From the NCBI GenBank assembly GCA_033856255.1, contig JAWVFH010000025.1, positions 1 to 64,000 on the forward strand: 64,000 nucleotides of DNA, read 5' to 3'. The stretch comes from WHSW01 sp033856255 (lineage in GTDB: Bacteria; Actinomycetota; Thermoleophilia; Solirubrobacterales; 70-9). The notes beneath the pieces were generated by a model. The model saw only the letters and a list, made by a program, of their open reading frames with translations. It had not been told where the DNA came from and did not search any database. Positions within the stretch are counted from its first letter, which is position 1. Each line of letters starts with the position of its first letter. The position numbers and the translations under genes were made by a program. Positions 50,154 through 58,879 of this stretch are shown one piece after another.

Positions 50154-51729
50154 GCCGGGCCGTGAACGAGGCGTTGTCCTTGCTGTAGACCCAGTCGCCG
50201 AAGGCGAAGCCGCCCTCGCGATCGTCGGCGTTGACGACGACCGCGGTGATCCGCTCGAAGCGGCCCGGGTCGGAGAGCGTCACCGAGCCCTTGCCGCCCT
50301 TGCTCAGGTAGGCGACCTTCTGGGTCACCGAGCCACTGAGCGCGTCGCCGTCGCGCGCGACCAGTGCCAGGCCGGCCCGCACTCCCGGGTCGACCTTGAC
50401 CCGGAGCTTGAGCTTGGCGCCGCCGCCGGGGTGTATGTCGAGCAGCCGGTAGGCCGTGTGGTCGAGATCGAAGCGCTTGCTGCCGCCCTTGCCGAGTGAG
50501 CCCTCGCGCGCAACGTCCGGGTAGGACGCGTGGTCCGGGAAGTTGCCGGTTCCGGCGCGCCATTCGGCGGTCGCCGCCGTGAAGGGCACGAACTCTCGGC
50601 TGAAGCTCTTGCCCCCGGCCTTCTTGATCGCCGCGTCGTAGGCCGAGAGCGCGAAGTCCGCCGGCTTGGTGGTGTCGGAGAGCTCCCAGGCCTGGCGGAT
50701 CACGTCGGAGCCGTAGCCGCCGCCCCCGGTGTCGAGCCAGTGGTTCCAGACCGCGTCGCCGTAGATGCGCAGGGACCGATCGTCGCTGGGGTTGTAGGTC
50801 GAGGTGATCGGCTCGCCGGGGAACTTGGCGAACGAGTTGACGTAGCCGAGGTAGTCGTTGACGCCGGGGTAGACCTGCTCCTCGCTCCAGGTCGCCGTCG
50901 CCTCCAGGAACCAGACGTCCTGGAAGGTGTCGTAGTTCATCTGCAGCACGTGGTTGAACTCGTGCGCGAGGGTGACGCTGGCCGGGATCGCCGGATCGTC
51001 GTAGCCGTACTCCGCCTGGGAGTAGTCGTTGTCGAGGACCAGATACGCATACTCGCTGCGCGTCCGGCCCTGGCCGGGGTCGACGGTCTCGTAGCCGAAC
51101 AGGCCCCGGTTGCCGAGCTGCTTCAGGTAGATGTCGGTGCGGGCGCTGGGATCGGTGCCGCAACCCGTCTTGTCGGGCTTCGGCGGCTTCCAGCCCATCT
51201 TCCCGGGCGCGACCTCGACCGAGTAGGAGTACTCGGCGATCTGCAACAGCGACTCGACGTAGTCGGGAGTGCCGTCGCCGTCGGCGACACCGTTTAGGTC
51301 GGTGAGATCGGGGGCGTCCTGAAAGCCCGGCGCGTTGACCCAGAAGACGCAGAAATGGGGGCTCTCGGCGCTCGCGATCGGGGCCGCGAGGGGATAACCG
51401 TCGCCCTGCGGGTCGCTGCCGCCGTCGGTGGGCCGGGCGAGCAGGCTGTCCGCGCGACCGCGGTCGGCCCCACCGAGCTCCGGATAGACGATCGCGAGGT
51501 CGTGGAGGGCGATCGTCGCGTCGGTGGCCGGCTCGGCTCCGGCGGGCGCCTCGGCGGGGGCCACGGTCGCCTCGGCCGTGTCGAGGACCGAGCCCGCGTC
51601 GGCGGCGGAGAGTTCGTCGGCGGGCTCGTCGGCGACGGCGGGAGCGGCACAGGCCATGCACGCAATCAGGACCGCGAGCCCGCACGCGCGCGGCCGGCTG
51701 ATCGTCATCGATGGCAAGGGCTTGAACAT
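50143..51729 (-). CDS. Secreted HExxH metallopeptidase-like protein (MXAN_6640 type)
   Basis: The 528-residue exported protein has a signal peptide (about residues 9-33), an acidic Ala/Glu-rich segment, and a metallopeptidase-like domain with TLAHEFNHVLQMNYDTFQDVWFLEATATWSEE: HExxH plus a downstream Glu as third ligand. A DxNGxxDGDGTPDYVE segment resembles a calcium-binding loop. The C-terminal 120 residues look like a beta-sandwich domain. Similar to the MXAN_6640 putative protease family. ATG 51729 or 51708 is possible. Confidence 0.82.
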   Translation of the reverse strand: MFKPLPSMTISRPRACGLAVLIACMACAAPAVADEPADELSAADAGSVLDTAEATVAPAEAPAGAEPATDATIALHDLAIVYPELGGADRGRADSLLARPTDGGSDPQGDGYPLAAPIASAESPHFCVFWVNAPGFQDAPDLTDLNGVADGDGTPDYVESLLQIAEYSYSVEVAPGKMGWKPPKPDKTGCGTDPSARTDIYLKQLGNRGLFGYETVDPGQGRTRSEYAYLVLDNDYSQAEYGYDDPAIPASVTLAHEFNHVLQMNYDTFQDVWFLEATATWSEEQVYPGVNDYLGYVNSFAKFPGEPITSTYNPSDDRSLRIYGDAVWNHWLDTGGGGYGSDVIRQAWELSDTTKPADFALSAYDAAIKKAGGKSFSREFVPFTAATAEWRAGTGNFPDHASYPDVAREGSLGKGGSKRFDLDHTAYRLLDIHPGGGAKLKLRVKVDPGVRAGLALVARDGDALSGSVTQKVAYLSKGGKGSVTLSDPGRFERITAVVVNADDREGGFAFGDWVYSKDNASFTARLTG

Positions 51730-51738
51730 ACTGTGCCC

Positions 51739-53388
51739 ATGAACGAACCCCCGACGCGCCTGATCGTTGCGCTGGCGCAGATCGACCCCACCGTCGGCGA
51801 CCTCGCCGGCAACGCGGGGCTGATCGCCGAGTCGATCGGGCGGGCGCGAGAAGCCGGCGCGGATCTGGTCGTCCTGCCGGAGCTCTGCCTGCCGGGCTAT
51901 CCGGCCGAGGACCTCTACCTCAAACGGCACTTCGCCGAGGCCAATGCGGAGGCCCTCGACCGGCTCGCCGGCGCGGTCGAGGGGATCACGGCCCTGGTCG
52001 GGTTCGCCGAGCCGGTCGGCGCCGAGGCCGAGCGCCGGCCGGACGCGCCCGCGCCGCGGCCCGTGCACAACGCGCTCGCCGTCCTTCGCGACGGCGCGGT
52101 GGAGACCGTCTACCGCAAGAACCGCCTCCCGAACTACGGCGTCTTCGACGAGGTCCGCTACTTCGAGCCCGGCTCCGGGCCGGAGGTGATCGCGGTCGGG
52201 GCCACCCGGGTCGGGCTGACGATCTGCGAGGACCTCTGGGAGCCCGGGCCCCCCGGCTCGATCGAGGCCGAGCAGGGCGCCGACCTGATCGTCAACCCGT
52301 CCGGCTCGCCCTACCTGCTCGGCAAGGGCGCCGACCGCGAGGAGATGTTCGCCGAGCGCGCCCGAGCCTACGGGGTGCCGATCGCCTTCTGCAACCTGGT
52401 CGGAGGCCAGGACGAGCTGGTCTTCGACGGCCACAGCTTCGTCGTCGACGCCGGCGGGTCGATCGTCGCCCGGGCTCGCCAGTTCGAGCCCGACCTGCTG
52501 CTCTGGGAGCTGGGCGGCGGGCCGGCGCGGATCGAGGAGCCGCTCACCGACCTCGACGAGCTCTATGCGGCGCTCACGCTCGGCGTCCGCGACTACGTGC
52601 GCAAGAACGGCTTCCAGCGGGCGCTGGTCGGGCTGTCGGGCGGGATCGACTCGGCCCTCGTCGCCCTGATCGCGGCGGACGCGCTCGGCCCCGAGAACGT
52701 CACCTGCGTGGTGATGCCCTCCCCCCACTCCAGCTCCGAGACCCAGGCCGACGCGCGGGCGATCGCGACGGCGCTCGGCGCCGAGTTGATCGAGCTCCCG
52801 ATTGCCGCCGCCATGGACGCCTACGGCGAGATCCTCGACGGCAGCTGGTCCGGCGCCGGACTGGCGGCCGAGAACGTCCAGGCGCGGATCCGCGGCAACC
52901 TGCTGATGGCGCTCTCCAACGATCGCGGCGCGCTGGTGCTGACGACCGGCAACAAAAGCGAGATGGCGGTCGGCTACGCGACCCTCTACGGCGACATGGC
53001 GGGCGCCCTGGCGGTGATCAAGGACGTGCCCAAGCAGCTCGTCTACGGCCTCGTCGAGCATCGCAACGCCGCCGCCGCCGGCAAGCTGGTCCCGCTCGCC
53101 GTGCTCGAGCGCGCCCCCTCGGCCGAGCTGCGCCCCGACCAGCTGGACTCGGATTCCCTGCCGCCCTACGAGCTCCTCGACCAAGCCCTGGAGGGCTACG
53201 TCGTCGGCGACCTCTCGCGCGAGGAGCTGATCGCCGAGGGCGTGGCGGCCGAGGTCGTCGACGAGGTGATCAGGATGGTCGACCGGGCCGAGTACAAGCG
53301 CCGCCAGGCCGCCCCGGGCATCCGGGTCACCTCGAAGGCCTTCGGCCGCGACCGGCGGATGCCGATCACCAACCGATTCGGCGGCTGA
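51739..53388 (+). CDS. nadE: Glutamine-dependent NAD+ synthetase
   Basis: Converts deamido-NAD to NAD with glutamine as nitrogen source. The N-terminal nitrilase-type amidase domain has VVLPELCLPGYPAEDL (Glu), YRKNRLPNYGVFDE (Lys) and LTICEDLWEPG (Cys). The C-terminal synthetase has the ATP loop VGLSGGIDSALVALI, the LTTGNKSEMAVGYATLYGDMAG motif, and a complete end. 549 residues is normal for the bacterial single-chain form. Divergent from the protease gene with only nine bases between the starts. Confidence 0.95.
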   Translation: MNEPPTRLIVALAQIDPTVGDLAGNAGLIAESIGRAREAGADLVVLPELCLPGYPAEDLYLKRHFAEANAEALDRLAGAVEGITALVGFAEPVGAEAERRPDAPAPRPVHNALAVLRDGAVETVYRKNRLPNYGVFDEVRYFEPGSGPEVIAVGATRVGLTICEDLWEPGPPGSIEAEQGADLIVNPSGSPYLLGKGADREEMFAERARAYGVPIAFCNLVGGQDELVFDGHSFVVDAGGSIVARARQFEPDLLLWELGGGPARIEEPLTDLDELYAALTLGVRDYVRKNGFQRALVGLSGGIDSALVALIAADALGPENVTCVVMPSPHSSSETQADARAIATALGAELIELPIAAAMDAYGEILDGSWSGAGLAAENVQARIRGNLLMALSNDRGALVLTTGNKSEMAVGYATLYGDMAGALAVIKDVPKQLVYGLVEHRNAAAAGKLVPLAVLERAPSAELRPDQLDSDSLPPYELLDQALEGYVVGDLSREELIAEGVAAEVVDEVIRMVDRAEYKRRQAAPGIRVTSKAFGRDRRMPITNRFGG

Positions 53389-53540
53389 GCGCGGCCGCCG
53401 ACGTCGCGAGAAGCATCGCTTTGCGTGGGGAGCGATACCCCCGGTCGGGGCGCCGAAAGACGAAAAACTCGCGCTCAGCCCTAGTTTCTCGTCCCTCGAC
53501 ACGAGGAGCGCTTGGGACGAAAGGTGAGCGTTTCCGCGCG

Positions 53541-53921
53541 TTAGTCCATCGCGCTGAAGTCGAAGCTAAAGGGCCCGGCATAGAAGAGCCATACGACGCC
53601 AAAGGCGAGCCCGAACGTCAGCAGGAAGGCACCGACAAGCCACGGGAGGGAGGAGCGAAGTCGGAAGGATTGCCACCGAGCGTAGAAGCCCACGAACAAG
53701 GCTGCGACGGCGGCGCCGATCAACATCACGCCGACATCCATGCCACCCCGGCCGTCTGATGTGACGATCTTCCAGGCCACACCCATCGCGAGAAATCCAG
53801 CGGCCGGCGCGGCCATCACGGCGACAAGCGCGATCGCGATCCGATTCTCAGAGGCGCTGAGCACGGATTGAATGCTTCCAGGGTGTCCGGTTTCATGCCA
53901 CTCGTCGTCGAAGCGCAACAT
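53541..53921 (-). CDS. Small membrane protein of unknown function
   Basis: A 126-residue protein with three hydrophobic helices (about residues 29-51, 64-80 and 93-113) and a short acidic N-terminus (MLRFDDEWHETGHPG). Codon usage is less GC-rich than in neighbours. No family is recognised. Its start codon lies at the edge of copy 2 of the 81-bp structured repeat, so the repeat hairpin would form in its leader RNA or promoter. The upstream gap on the other side (53389-53540) holds nothing I can name. Confidence 0.65.
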   Translation of the reverse strand: MLRFDDEWHETGHPGSIQSVLSASENRIAIALVAVMAAPAAGFLAMGVAWKIVTSDGRGGMDVGVMLIGAAVAALFVGFYARWQSFRLRSSLPWLVGAFLLTFGLAFGVVWLFYAGPFSFDFSAMD

Positions 53922-53993
53922 TTCGACGAGTGGCGGATAACTGGGCGCTAGGCCCAGTTAGACGCCACTCGAATGCTCAGACGATCGTTCCGC
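53913..53993. repeat. 81-bp intergenic structured repeat, copy 2
   Basis: Same-orientation copy of 18277-18357. The core 53927-53971 is a two-part perfect hairpin: CGAGTGGCG with CGCCACTCG outside, TAACTGGGC with GCCCAGTTA inside, a symmetric GA/GA internal loop between them, and a GCTAG pentaloop. A conserved tail CTCAGACGATCGTTCCGC follows. It fills the gap between the thioesterase stop and the small membrane protein start, both on the minus strand. Confidence 0.88.
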
Positions 53994-53995
53994 GC

Positions 53996-54388
53996 CTAGC
54001 GATCGGGTGGCGGGCGCACGGCGACGGTCATCCGCACCAGCGAGCAGAGTCGCCCGCGGTCGTCGGTGATCTCGCAGTCCCAGACCCAGGTCGTGCGGCC
54101 GCGGTGGCGCGGACGGGCCTCGGCGTGGACCGTCCCCTCGCTGATCGGGCGGATGAAGGTCGCGTGGTTGGACTGCCCGAGGGCGAGCAGGCCATCGTCC
54201 TTGACCGCCTCGTAGGTGGCGACCGAGCAGATCGTCTCGGCGAGCGAGGCGAGGCTGCCGCCGTGGACGATGCCCCACGGCTGGCAGATGCCCGGCGTCA
54301 CCGGAAGCCGGGCGAGCGCGGGGTCCGGCCCGCGGTCGACGATCTCGATCCCGAGCAGCTCGGCGAGATGAGTGGGCTCGGCCGCCAT
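53996..54388 (-). CDS. PaaI-type hotdog thioesterase
   Basis: A 130-residue hotdog-fold protein: GICQPWGIVHGGSLASLAETICSVATYEAV carries the HGG active-site region and the following long helix, and ALGQSNHATFIRPISEGTVHAEAR the central strands. It probably hydrolyses aromatic or other acyl-CoA esters. On the minus strand a TAGGCT box (plus 54395-54400) ends six bases before the ATG. Confidence 0.88.
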   Translation of the reverse strand: MAAEPTHLAELLGIEIVDRGPDPALARLPVTPGICQPWGIVHGGSLASLAETICSVATYEAVKDDGLLALGQSNHATFIRPISEGTVHAEARPRHRGRTTWVWDCEITDDRGRLCSLVRMTVAVRPPPDR

Positions 54389-54464
54389 CGGCGCAGCCTA
54401 CCCACCAAGCCGCCCCTGACCTGCGTGGCCCGGGGAGCCCAACCCGTAGGCTTTCCCGTTCCCA

Positions 54465-55466
54465 ATGACGATCACTCCCGACCAACAGGCAACCCTGCAG
54501 CTGCTGCTCGAGCGCGGCCAGAAGTACGCCGATCTCGCGCAGCTGCTTGGCCAGGACGTCGACGAGGTCCGCGCCCGCGCGCGAGCGGCATTGACCGACC
54601 TGGGCGGCGCGGACCCCGACCGCAACGTCGGGCTCACCGACTACCTCCTCGGCCAGGCGGACCCGATCGACCGCGCCGACGTCTCGCGCCATCTGCGCGA
54701 GGATCCCGACGACCACGAGCTGGCGACGGAGCTCTGCGAGACCCTGCGGGCGATGTACCCGACGGCGGACCTGCCGCGACTGCCGGGCGAGGCCCGCTCG
54801 GGTGGCCGCCGGCGGCGCCCGCAATCGGCGGCGAAGCCCGCCGGCAAGCGGCGCGGATCGTCCCTGCTCGCCGGCCTGACCCAGTCGCAGACGCGGCTGA
54901 TCGTGATCGTCGGCAGCGCCGGTGTGCTGCTGCTCGCGGTGATCCTCGCGATCTCGGGCGCCTTCGGCGGCGGCGACGATCAGACCAGCGCCGCGACGAC
55001 CGGCAGCTCGACCACCGCGGCATCGACCGACCAGCAGGTCCAGACAGTGCCCCTGAAGGCCGTCGACGGCGGGGACGCCAAGGGCGACGCGACGTTCGGC
55101 CTGGCGACCGGCGACCAGGCGTTCGTCGACTTCTCGATCCAGGGCCTCGACCCGGCCCCCTCCGGCCAGACCTACGTCGTCTGGCTGATGCTCAACGACA
55201 AGCAGGGTTACCCGCTGTCACCGATCACCGTCTCGCAGAACGGCAGCTTCCAGAACCGCTTCTCGATCCCCGCGGCCGTGCTGCCGATCGTCGCCCGGGT
55301 GCAGTTCGTCGACGTCTCGATCGCCCCCGTGAAGACGATCCGCAAGCTCGTCCGCGATGCCATCAAGAACACGGCGCTGGTGATCGACGAGCCCGGCGAG
55401 GTCGTCGTCCGCGGGGAGATCCCCAAGGCATCGGCCCAGAGCGGCTCGGGCGGCAGCGGCAACTAG
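54465..55466 (+). CDS. HTH-TM-RskA-like transmembrane regulator
   Basis: A 333-residue protein in three parts. The N-terminus (about residues 8-50, LQLLLERGQKYADLAQLLGQDVDEVRARARAAL) looks like a sigma region 4-type helix-turn-helix. Then follow an acidic zone, a basic linker (SGGRRRRPQSAAKPAGKRRG), one membrane helix (about 145-167), and an exported domain that resembles the RskA anti-sigma-K C-terminal domain (LDPAPSGQTYVVWLM). It may sense an outside signal and affect transcription; no linked sigma gene is adjacent. Confidence 0.7.
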   Translation: MTITPDQQATLQLLLERGQKYADLAQLLGQDVDEVRARARAALTDLGGADPDRNVGLTDYLLGQADPIDRADVSRHLREDPDDHELATELCETLRAMYPTADLPRLPGEARSGGRRRRPQSAAKPAGKRRGSSLLAGLTQSQTRLIVIVGSAGVLLLAVILAISGAFGGGDDQTSAATTGSSTTAASTDQQVQTVPLKAVDGGDAKGDATFGLATGDQAFVDFSIQGLDPAPSGQTYVVWLMLNDKQGYPLSPITVSQNGSFQNRFSIPAAVLPIVARVQFVDVSIAPVKTIRKLVRDAIKNTALVIDEPGEVVVRGEIPKASAQSGSGGSGN

Positions 55467-55490
55467 ACGCTAGTTGCGCTGCTAGTTGCC

Positions 55491-56714
55491 CTAGTTGCGC
55501 TTCAGCTTGATCTTCTTCGTCAGCGTGTTCGCGGTGCCGCCGTTGGGCGTGAAGGTGAAGGAGGCGTTGACGTTCACCTTGCCCTTCTTCTTCAGCTTCG
55601 TCTTCTTGCTGCCGGTGGCCTTGATCTTGACGACCACGTCACCGGCGGCCGCGACCGGCTTGCCGATCGCGATCTTCGCGCCCAGTCGCTGAGCGGCGAT
55701 CCCGCCGCCGCTGAGCGTCAGCTCGCCGGGGCCGGGGACGGTCACGGTCTGGTTCGCGGTGCCCTTGTCGAGGTTGCGGGTCAGGGCGCCGAAGGTGAAC
55801 ACGTTCGAGGGCGGCGGGGCCGGCGGCACCGGCTTGATCCCCCACGACATGCGGCCAACGGGGACCGCGGTGACCGGGCTTTCGACCTGCGAGCCGTCGG
55901 TCGGTACGGTCGCCATGTCCGAGGTGAAGTTCTGGAAGGCGACCCTATCGCCCTGCGGCGCGTAGGCGGCGAGGTCGTCGTTGCCGATGCTCAACCGAGT
56001 GACGCTCGTCGCCCCGCTCGCGAGCACGTCGTAGATCCCGCGCGGGACGCCGTCCTGGTCGTAGGCGATGTGCGTGCCGTTCGGACCGAAGGACGGCTCG
56101 TCGCATGTCGCCGACGCGGAACAGCCGGCCGCCGGAGGCGTCACCGTCGTGATCGTGCCGTCGGCGACGTTGATCTTCTTGATCTGCTCGTCGGTGTTGT
56201 CCTCGAAGGCGATGAACTGGCCGTCAGGCGACCAGTCGGCCGCTATGAGGATGTCGGCGGTCCCGGTCGTCAGGTTGGTGCGGCCGGTGCCGTCGACGTT
56301 CTGGACGAAGATGTCGCCGCCGTTGTCGAAGGCGATCTTGGTCCCGGTCGGGTCGAACCCGGGACGGCGGTCGTCGACGTCGCCGCCGGTCAGGGGCGTG
56401 ACCGCCGTTCCCGGCTTCGGGTCGAGGAAGACGATGCCGTCCAGCCCGGCGGCGTTGGTCTCCGCGACGAGGCGCAGACCGGTGGAGTCGAAGTTCACCG
56501 ACACGAAGCTCCCCTGCGTGGTGATCTGCTGCGTGACCGGGGGCGAGAGCTTCGGGTCGAGCGTGAATACCTCGGAGCTGGCGCTCGGCGAAGTACCGAT
56601 GTAGGCGATGATCCCGTTCGTCCCGGGGAAGGTCGCCTGCGCCGGCCCGGCCGCCGCCAGGGCGCCGGTGAGCGTCAGCGCCAGCGTTACCGTCGCGACC
56701 GTCCTCCGCCTCAT
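55491..56714 (-). CDS. Secreted PD40 beta-propeller protein with C-terminal adhesion-like domain
   Basis: The 407-residue protein has a signal peptide (VTLALTLTGALAAAGPAQA), PD40 units such as DRRPGFDPTGTKIAFDN, ADWSPDGQFIAFED and PSFGPNGTHIAYD, and from about residue 300 a C-terminal domain rich in Lys/Thr (FGALTRNLDKGTANQTVTVPG, ending KKIKLKRN) that looks like a surface-layer or adhesion-type beta domain. ATG 56714 has GGAGGG upstream, a good ribosome binding site. Function unknown. Confidence 0.83.
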   Translation of the reverse strand: MRRRTVATVTLALTLTGALAAAGPAQATFPGTNGIIAYIGTSPSASSEVFTLDPKLSPPVTQQITTQGSFVSVNFDSTGLRLVAETNAAGLDGIVFLDPKPGTAVTPLTGGDVDDRRPGFDPTGTKIAFDNGGDIFVQNVDGTGRTNLTTGTADILIAADWSPDGQFIAFEDNTDEQIKKINVADGTITTVTPPAAGCSASATCDEPSFGPNGTHIAYDQDGVPRGIYDVLASGATSVTRLSIGNDDLAAYAPQGDRVAFQNFTSDMATVPTDGSQVESPVTAVPVGRMSWGIKPVPPAPPPSNVFTFGALTRNLDKGTANQTVTVPGPGELTLSGGGIAAQRLGAKIAIGKPVAAAGDVVVKIKATGSKKTKLKKKGKVNVNASFTFTPNGGTANTLTKKIKLKRN

Positions 56715-56797
56715 GCGTCCCTCCTGTCGGCTGAAGCCCACCTGCCGGGCGAGCATACCCCGGCGAGGCGGGTGCGACAAGCTCGCGCCCCCCGCGC

Positions 56798-58414
56798 CTA
56801 GTCCGGCAGCAGCTTGCCCGGGTTCATGATCCCGGCGGGGTCGAGGCGCTCCTTCACGGCGCGCAGCGCCTCGAGCCCGGTCTCCCCCACCTCGGCGGCC
56901 ATGTACGGGACATGGTCCTGGCCGACCGCGTGGTGGTGGGTGATCGTGGCGCCGGTCGCGACGATCGCCTCGCAGGCCGCCGTCTTGGCGGCCCGCCACT
57001 GGGCGATCTCCTCGCCGGCGCGGGCGCGGGCGACGAAGGTGAAGTAGAGCGAGGCGCCGTCACGGTAGGCGTGCGAGAGGTGGCACATGACGATCGGCGG
57101 GGTGCCCTGGGCGCGCAGGGCCCCGTCGAGGGCCGCGCCGACGGCCCGATAGAGGTCGTCGAGCCGCGACCAGGTGTGCGAGGTCTCCAGCGTCTCGATC
57201 AGGTAGCCGAGGTCGATCAGCTCGTCGCGCAGGTAGGGGCCGTGGAAGCGCCCCCGCTCCCAGGCCCGGCCCGGTGACTCGCCGAGCGCCGCCGCGCCGC
57301 CGCGTCGAAGCAGCCGCGCCGAGAGTGCTCGACGCCGCTCGACCGACTCGCGCTCCCCCTCCCAGCCGCAGATCACCAGGCAGCCGTCGCGGCGCCGGCG
57401 TAGGCGCAGGTAGGTGTCGAGCGCGGCCCGCCTCAGGCCCTCGGTGCCGGCAAGGCCGAGCGTGACGCGGGTCTCGGCCTCGTCGGAGAGCCGGGTCACG
57501 TCGGGCAGCGCGCCCTCCTGGGCGAGGTCTCGGACGAGCTCGCGCCCGGAGCCGAAGTCGGCCGCGACCCACGCCTCGTAGCGACGCACGGCGGGAGCCC
57601 GACGGACCCGGACGCTGACCTCGGTGATCGCCCCGAGGACGCCCTCGGAGCCGAGCGTGACCTCTCTCAGGGCCGGCCCCGCCGCCGTGTGCGGGGTCGC
57701 CAGGGTGCGCAGCTCGCCGATCGGGGTGACCATCGCCAGCGCGGTGACGATCTCGTCGAAACGCCCGTACCCGGCCGAGGCCTGGCCCGCCGAGCGGGTC
57801 GCCGCGAACCCGCCGATCGTCGCGTACTCGAAGGATTGCGGGAAGTGCCCGGCGGTGAGGCCGTGCTCGCCCAGGGCGGCCTCGGCCTCGGGCCCCCGAA
57901 GCCCCGGCCCGAGCGTGGCCGTCATCGAGACCGGGTCGATCGACACCGACCGCATCCGCCGCAGATCCATCGCGATCACCCGCTCGCGGCCGCCGCAGCG
58001 CGGCTCGACCCCGCCGACGACGCTGGTGCCGCCGCCGAAGGGGACGACGGCGACGCCCTCCCGCGAGCACGCCTCGAGCAGGGCGGCGACCTGCGCGGGT
58101 CCGGCGGGCAGTACGACCGCGTCGGGCGCGTGCTCGAGCGCCCCTGAGCGCGAGCGGATCAGGTCCGGGTAGCCCTTGCCGGTGGAGCGGCGGACCCGCT
58201 GCTCGTGGGCGCTGAGCACGCTTCCGTCGTCGACCGCGGCGATTACGGAGTCCGGCAGCGGGCGCGACTCCGGCATCGCCACCTGGTCGAGCTCGACCGC
58301 GGCGGTCGGCTCCCCCTCCCCCAGCTCCGAGCGCAGCATCGCCAGCCCGGAGTCGGGCAGCGGGCTGCGCTGCGCCGGGTCGCCCCACCCCCACCAGCCG
58401 CGGCCGCCACTCAT
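56798..58414 (-). CDS. Alkylglycerone-phosphate synthase-like FAD enzyme
   Basis: The 538-residue flavoenzyme belongs to the VAO/FAD_binding_4 family and most resembles alkyldihydroxyacetonephosphate synthase: VVPFGGGTSVVGGVEP (FAD diphosphate loop), PQSFEYATIGGFAATRSAGQASAGYGRFD, LGSEGVLGAITEV, and near the end ATGATITHHHAVGQDH with the histidine row characteristic of AGPS. AGPS makes the ether bond of ether lipids; bacterial relatives may instead oxidise hydroxy acids. Its ATG overlaps the stop of the upstream SRPBCC gene (ATGA). Confidence 0.85.
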   Translation of the reverse strand: MSGGRGWWGWGDPAQRSPLPDSGLAMLRSELGEGEPTAAVELDQVAMPESRPLPDSVIAAVDDGSVLSAHEQRVRRSTGKGYPDLIRSRSGALEHAPDAVVLPAGPAQVAALLEACSREGVAVVPFGGGTSVVGGVEPRCGGRERVIAMDLRRMRSVSIDPVSMTATLGPGLRGPEAEAALGEHGLTAGHFPQSFEYATIGGFAATRSAGQASAGYGRFDEIVTALAMVTPIGELRTLATPHTAAGPALREVTLGSEGVLGAITEVSVRVRRAPAVRRYEAWVAADFGSGRELVRDLAQEGALPDVTRLSDEAETRVTLGLAGTEGLRRAALDTYLRLRRRRDGCLVICGWEGERESVERRRALSARLLRRGGAAALGESPGRAWERGRFHGPYLRDELIDLGYLIETLETSHTWSRLDDLYRAVGAALDGALRAQGTPPIVMCHLSHAYRDGASLYFTFVARARAGEEIAQWRAAKTAACEAIVATGATITHHHAVGQDHVPYMAAEVGETGLEALRAVKERLDPAGIMNPGKLLPD

Positions 58415-58863
58415 TCGACGAGCACCCGTTCTATGGAGGCGAGCGCCTCCTCGAGTCGATCGCGTGCGGCGCCGCGCATCATCATCGACCCCAGGCGCGA
58501 GATCCCGCGCAGGGACTCGATGCTGGTCAGCGTCACCGCCGTGCCGGAGTCCGCCTCGCTGAGGCCGATCTCCAGCCGTGCGGCCCGCAGGACGCGTTCG
58601 AACGGGGTGCCCTCGATCTGCTGCTCCCACTCGTAGCGCTGCGGCGCCGTCGCGCCGGTGCACCGGTAGTCGGCGCGGACCCCTTTGCCGGCCTCCGTCT
58701 CCAGCACCGTGGTCCAGTGGGCGCGGGCGCCGATCGGGCCGCGGACGTCCTCGACCCGCTTCGCCCGCGGCCACCAGCGCGGCAGGTTGTGCGGATCGGA
58801 GACCAGGTCCCAGACCCGGCCCTGATCGACTCCGATCACCCGGCTTCGCGACACGCGCGGCAT
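58411..58863 (-). CDS. SRPBCC (polyketide cyclase/START-like) protein
   Basis: A 150-residue START-fold protein: VSRSRVIGVDQGRVWDLVSDPHNLPRWWPRAKRVEDV is the typical SRPBCC opening with the NLPRWWP signature, followed by strands and a long C-terminal helix (RGAARDRLEEALASIERVLVE). These hold hydrophobic ligands in a deep cavity. It overlaps the AGPS-like gene and may bind a lipid substrate for it. ATG 58863 is chosen because an upstream in-frame ATG gives an unrelated extension. Confidence 0.85.
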   Translation of the reverse strand: MPRVSRSRVIGVDQGRVWDLVSDPHNLPRWWPRAKRVEDVRGPIGARAHWTTVLETEAGKGVRADYRCTGATAPQRYEWEQQIEGTPFERVLRAARLEIGLSEADSGTAVTLTSIESLRGISRLGSMMMRGAARDRLEEALASIERVLVE

Positions 58864-58879
58864 CGGGGTGTCCCCGTCC

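Noticed and set aside
50143..53502. A 1,119-codon open frame on the minus strand through nadE
   Set aside because: Its first half is the antisense of nadE and reads as low-complexity Arg/Gly/Asp-rich text. Only the 50143-51729 part has a signal peptide and HExxH domain. Long antisense frames are expected at this GC content.
53389..53540. Possible terminator GTCCC...GGGAC after nadE
   Set aside because: Only five base pairs with an 18-base loop and no T tract; too weak to list.
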